A stretch of DNA of 6,871 nt from Actinomycetota bacterium. Its GTDB lineage: Bacteria; Actinomycetota; Thermoleophilia; Gaiellales; Gaiellaceae. The position numbers and the translations under genes are program-made. Below the pieces are notes generated by a model. The model had not been told where the DNA came from and ran no database searches. It saw only the letters and a list, made by a program, of their open reading frames with translations. Every line of letters starts with the position of its first letter. The stretch's first letter is position 1. Below, piece by piece: positions 5,807-6,871 of the stretch. The stretch is from contig JACDBY010000085.1 of NCBI GenBank assembly GCA_013694685.1, positions 1 through 6,871 on the forward strand, in the 5' to 3' direction.

Positions 5807-5839
5807 CTGTGCCGGATGTGCGCCAGGAGTGCACGGATC
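5807..5839 (+). repeat. Tandem 11-bp degenerate repeat array, second copy
   Basis: Three consecutive units are seen: CTGTGCCGGAT (5807-5817), GTGCGCCAGGA (5818-5828) and GTGCACGGATC (5829-5839). The first two correspond to units at 392-413. The shared 19-mer, read on the minus strand, is CTGGCGCACATCYGGCACA with one difference between loci. Relative to the minus-strand glycosyltransferase gene downstream of each array (start 278 or 5639), both are in the same orientation. In both cases a G-rich stretch lies between array and promoter. Confidence 0.5.
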
Positions 5840-5858
5840 GCTCCACCGCCCGGCGCAC
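5818..5858 (-). terminator. Candidate GC-rich hairpin after the GT-B gene
   Basis: The outer arms GTGCGCC (5818-5824) and GGCGCAC (5852-5858) are perfectly complementary over 7 bp. An inner GGAG/CTCC stem (5826-5829 with 5841-5844) closes an 11-nt loop. The structure begins about 16 nt after the TGA of the upstream minus-strand gene. There is no T-run, so it would be at best a weak or non-canonical terminator. It also overlaps the 11-bp repeat array, and the stem may simply reflect the repeats. Confidence 0.25.
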
Positions 5859-5874
5859 GGATGCGCGAGCCGGG

Positions 5875-6871
5875 TCAGACGTAGTCGAGATGGATGCTCT
5901 CGAAGGTGTGGATCCGCGACACGTCGCCGGCGTACGCCTCGACGAGCGCCGGGAAGTACGCGGCCAGGGCCTCCTCGTAGACGACTCGACCCTCCACGAG
6001 CGCCACGGCGCGGTCGGCGAGCTCGGCGAGGTCCTCCCGGACCCGCGCGACGCTCATCGTCGCCGTGCGTGGCCCTTCGCCGTCCACGTCCGCAGCGAGC
6101 ATCGGCAACGGCTTGCTCTGGACGAACGCGGGGACCTCCCTGCTCTTCGGTAGCACCGAGTGGAACGGGACGCCGTTGAAGAACGTCTCGTGCCAGTCGC
6201 CCCCCGCGAGGGCGAGCCACGGTGTCGCGACCGCGACGGCGGCGAAGCCGAAGCCCGTATGGGGCGAGAGGAAGAGGGCAGCCGTCTCGACGGCTGCGAG
6301 CTGCTCGACGATCGGCCGGTCGAAGAGGTCGAGCGCATCGGGACGCGAGGCGAGGAGCGCGTCGACCTCGGAGCGCGCGATTCCGCTCGTGGTGCGCCCG
6401 CCCCCCTGCTGGAGGCGTCCCACGAACGCGAAGACGACATCCGGGAGTCGACGCGCGAGCTCGTCGAGGATGAGGTTCCACGACGTGACCGAGGGGTAGA
6501 GGGCGCGCAGCGACGAGCTGCCCGCGGCCATGACGACGATCGATCGGCGATGACCGAGCGCCTCGCGTGCCCGAGCGCGCTCGTGCTCGGGGAGCTCCAG
6601 CCGCAGCCTCTGATGCGGTTGGTACGGCGGTGGCGGACGGCCTGCGATCCCGACCGAGCGTCGTGCGCGGCAGTGCCTGCCCGACGCCTCGTAGTAGCGC
6701 CGCAGTCCTTCGAACCGCGCCTCGAAGGGGTCGTTCGCCGCCGGATGGCGCACGACGTGATCCCAGCTGCGCGGCACGTCGCGGAGCGCGGAGCGGGGAT
6801 CGCCCTCGCTCGTGCCGAAGCTCGTGTACGGGATCGCGAACACCTGCTCGACGAACGGCGCGTACTCGACG
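5875..6871 (-). CDS. GT-B glycosyltransferase (GT9-like), C-terminal part (cut by right edge)
   Basis: 331 residues are visible with no start; the frame is open to the window edge, so the true N-terminus lies outside. Near 6843 it reads VFAIPYTSFG. The second half looks like the nucleotide-sugar-binding domain of a GT-B enzyme: a strand and turn IVVMAAGSSSLRALYPS, a helix with LILDELARRLPDVVFAFVG, and then IVEQLAAVETAALFLSPHTG followed by FGFAAVAVATPWLALAGGDW. The 'l..aal.vs..tG..h.A.a...P.lal.G' pattern is that of ADP-heptose-transferase-like (GT9) proteins. Assignment to GT9 rather than another GT-B family is uncertain. It is on the same strand as the exporter operon but separated from it by 235 nt, and may be transcribed separately. 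It ends with TGA at 5875-5877. Confidence 0.65.
   Translation of the reverse strand, partial: VEYAPFVEQVFAIPYTSFGTSEGDPRSALRDVPRSWDHVVRHPAANDPFEARFEGLRRYYEASGRHCRARRSVGIAGRPPPPYQPHQRLRLELPEHERARAREALGHRRSIVVMAAGSSSLRALYPSVTSWNLILDELARRLPDVVFAFVGRLQQGGGRTTSGIARSEVDALLASRPDALDLFDRPIVEQLAAVETAALFLSPHTGFGFAAVAVATPWLALAGGDWHETFFNGVPFHSVLPKSREVPAFVQSKPLPMLAADVDGEGPRTATMSVARVREDLAELADRAVALVEGRVVYEEALAAYFPALVEAYAGDVSRIHTFESIHLDYV

Overview
The window is GC-rich throughout and reads as a piece of an actinobacterial chromosome. The deeper guess of a Thermoleophilia-like or similar soil actinobacterium is inference only. Supporting signs are the GC-driven antisense reading frames, GTG starts, tightly packed genes, and TANNNT -10-like hexamers placed 7-8 nt before start codons, which is the arrangement of leaderless actinobacterial promoters.

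The content is a surface-polysaccharide locus: assembly, modification and ABC-dependent export. From right to left, on the minus strand: (1) the C-terminal part of a GT-B-type glycosyltransferase running off the right edge (5875-6871); (2) a 235-nt intergenic stretch with a repeat array, a dyad and a candidate promoter; (3) two tandem paralogous GT-A glycosyltransferases overlapping by 4 nt (5639-4575 and 4578-3565); (4) a Wzm-like ABC-2 permease (3527-2661); (5) a Wzt-like ATPase with a C-terminal glycan-recognition domain (2659-1337). The second to fifth elements look like one operon. On the plus strand a PhyH-family Fe(II)/2-oxoglutarate dioxygenase (465-1391) converges on the ATPase, and the two 3' ends overlap by 55 nt. 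A 186-nt divergent intergenic region separates it from the N-terminus of a GT4-like glycosyltransferase (278-1, minus), cut by the left edge.

Inferred working model: the glycosyltransferases build a lipid-linked glycan on the cytoplasmic face, and Wzm/Wzt exports it. The Wzt C-terminal domain would recognise a feature of the finished chain. The dioxygenase may hydroxylate a sugar or lipid component, but its substrate cannot be read from sequence.

The less ordinary signals are in the non-coding DNA. A periodic 11-bp repeat lies in both intergenic regions and shares an 18/19 core. A short-loop G-quadruplex motif lies in the divergent promoter region. Leaderless-type promoters recur at the transcription units, and there is a dyad upstream of the main operon. 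No mobile element, CRISPR array, tRNA or rRNA was seen.
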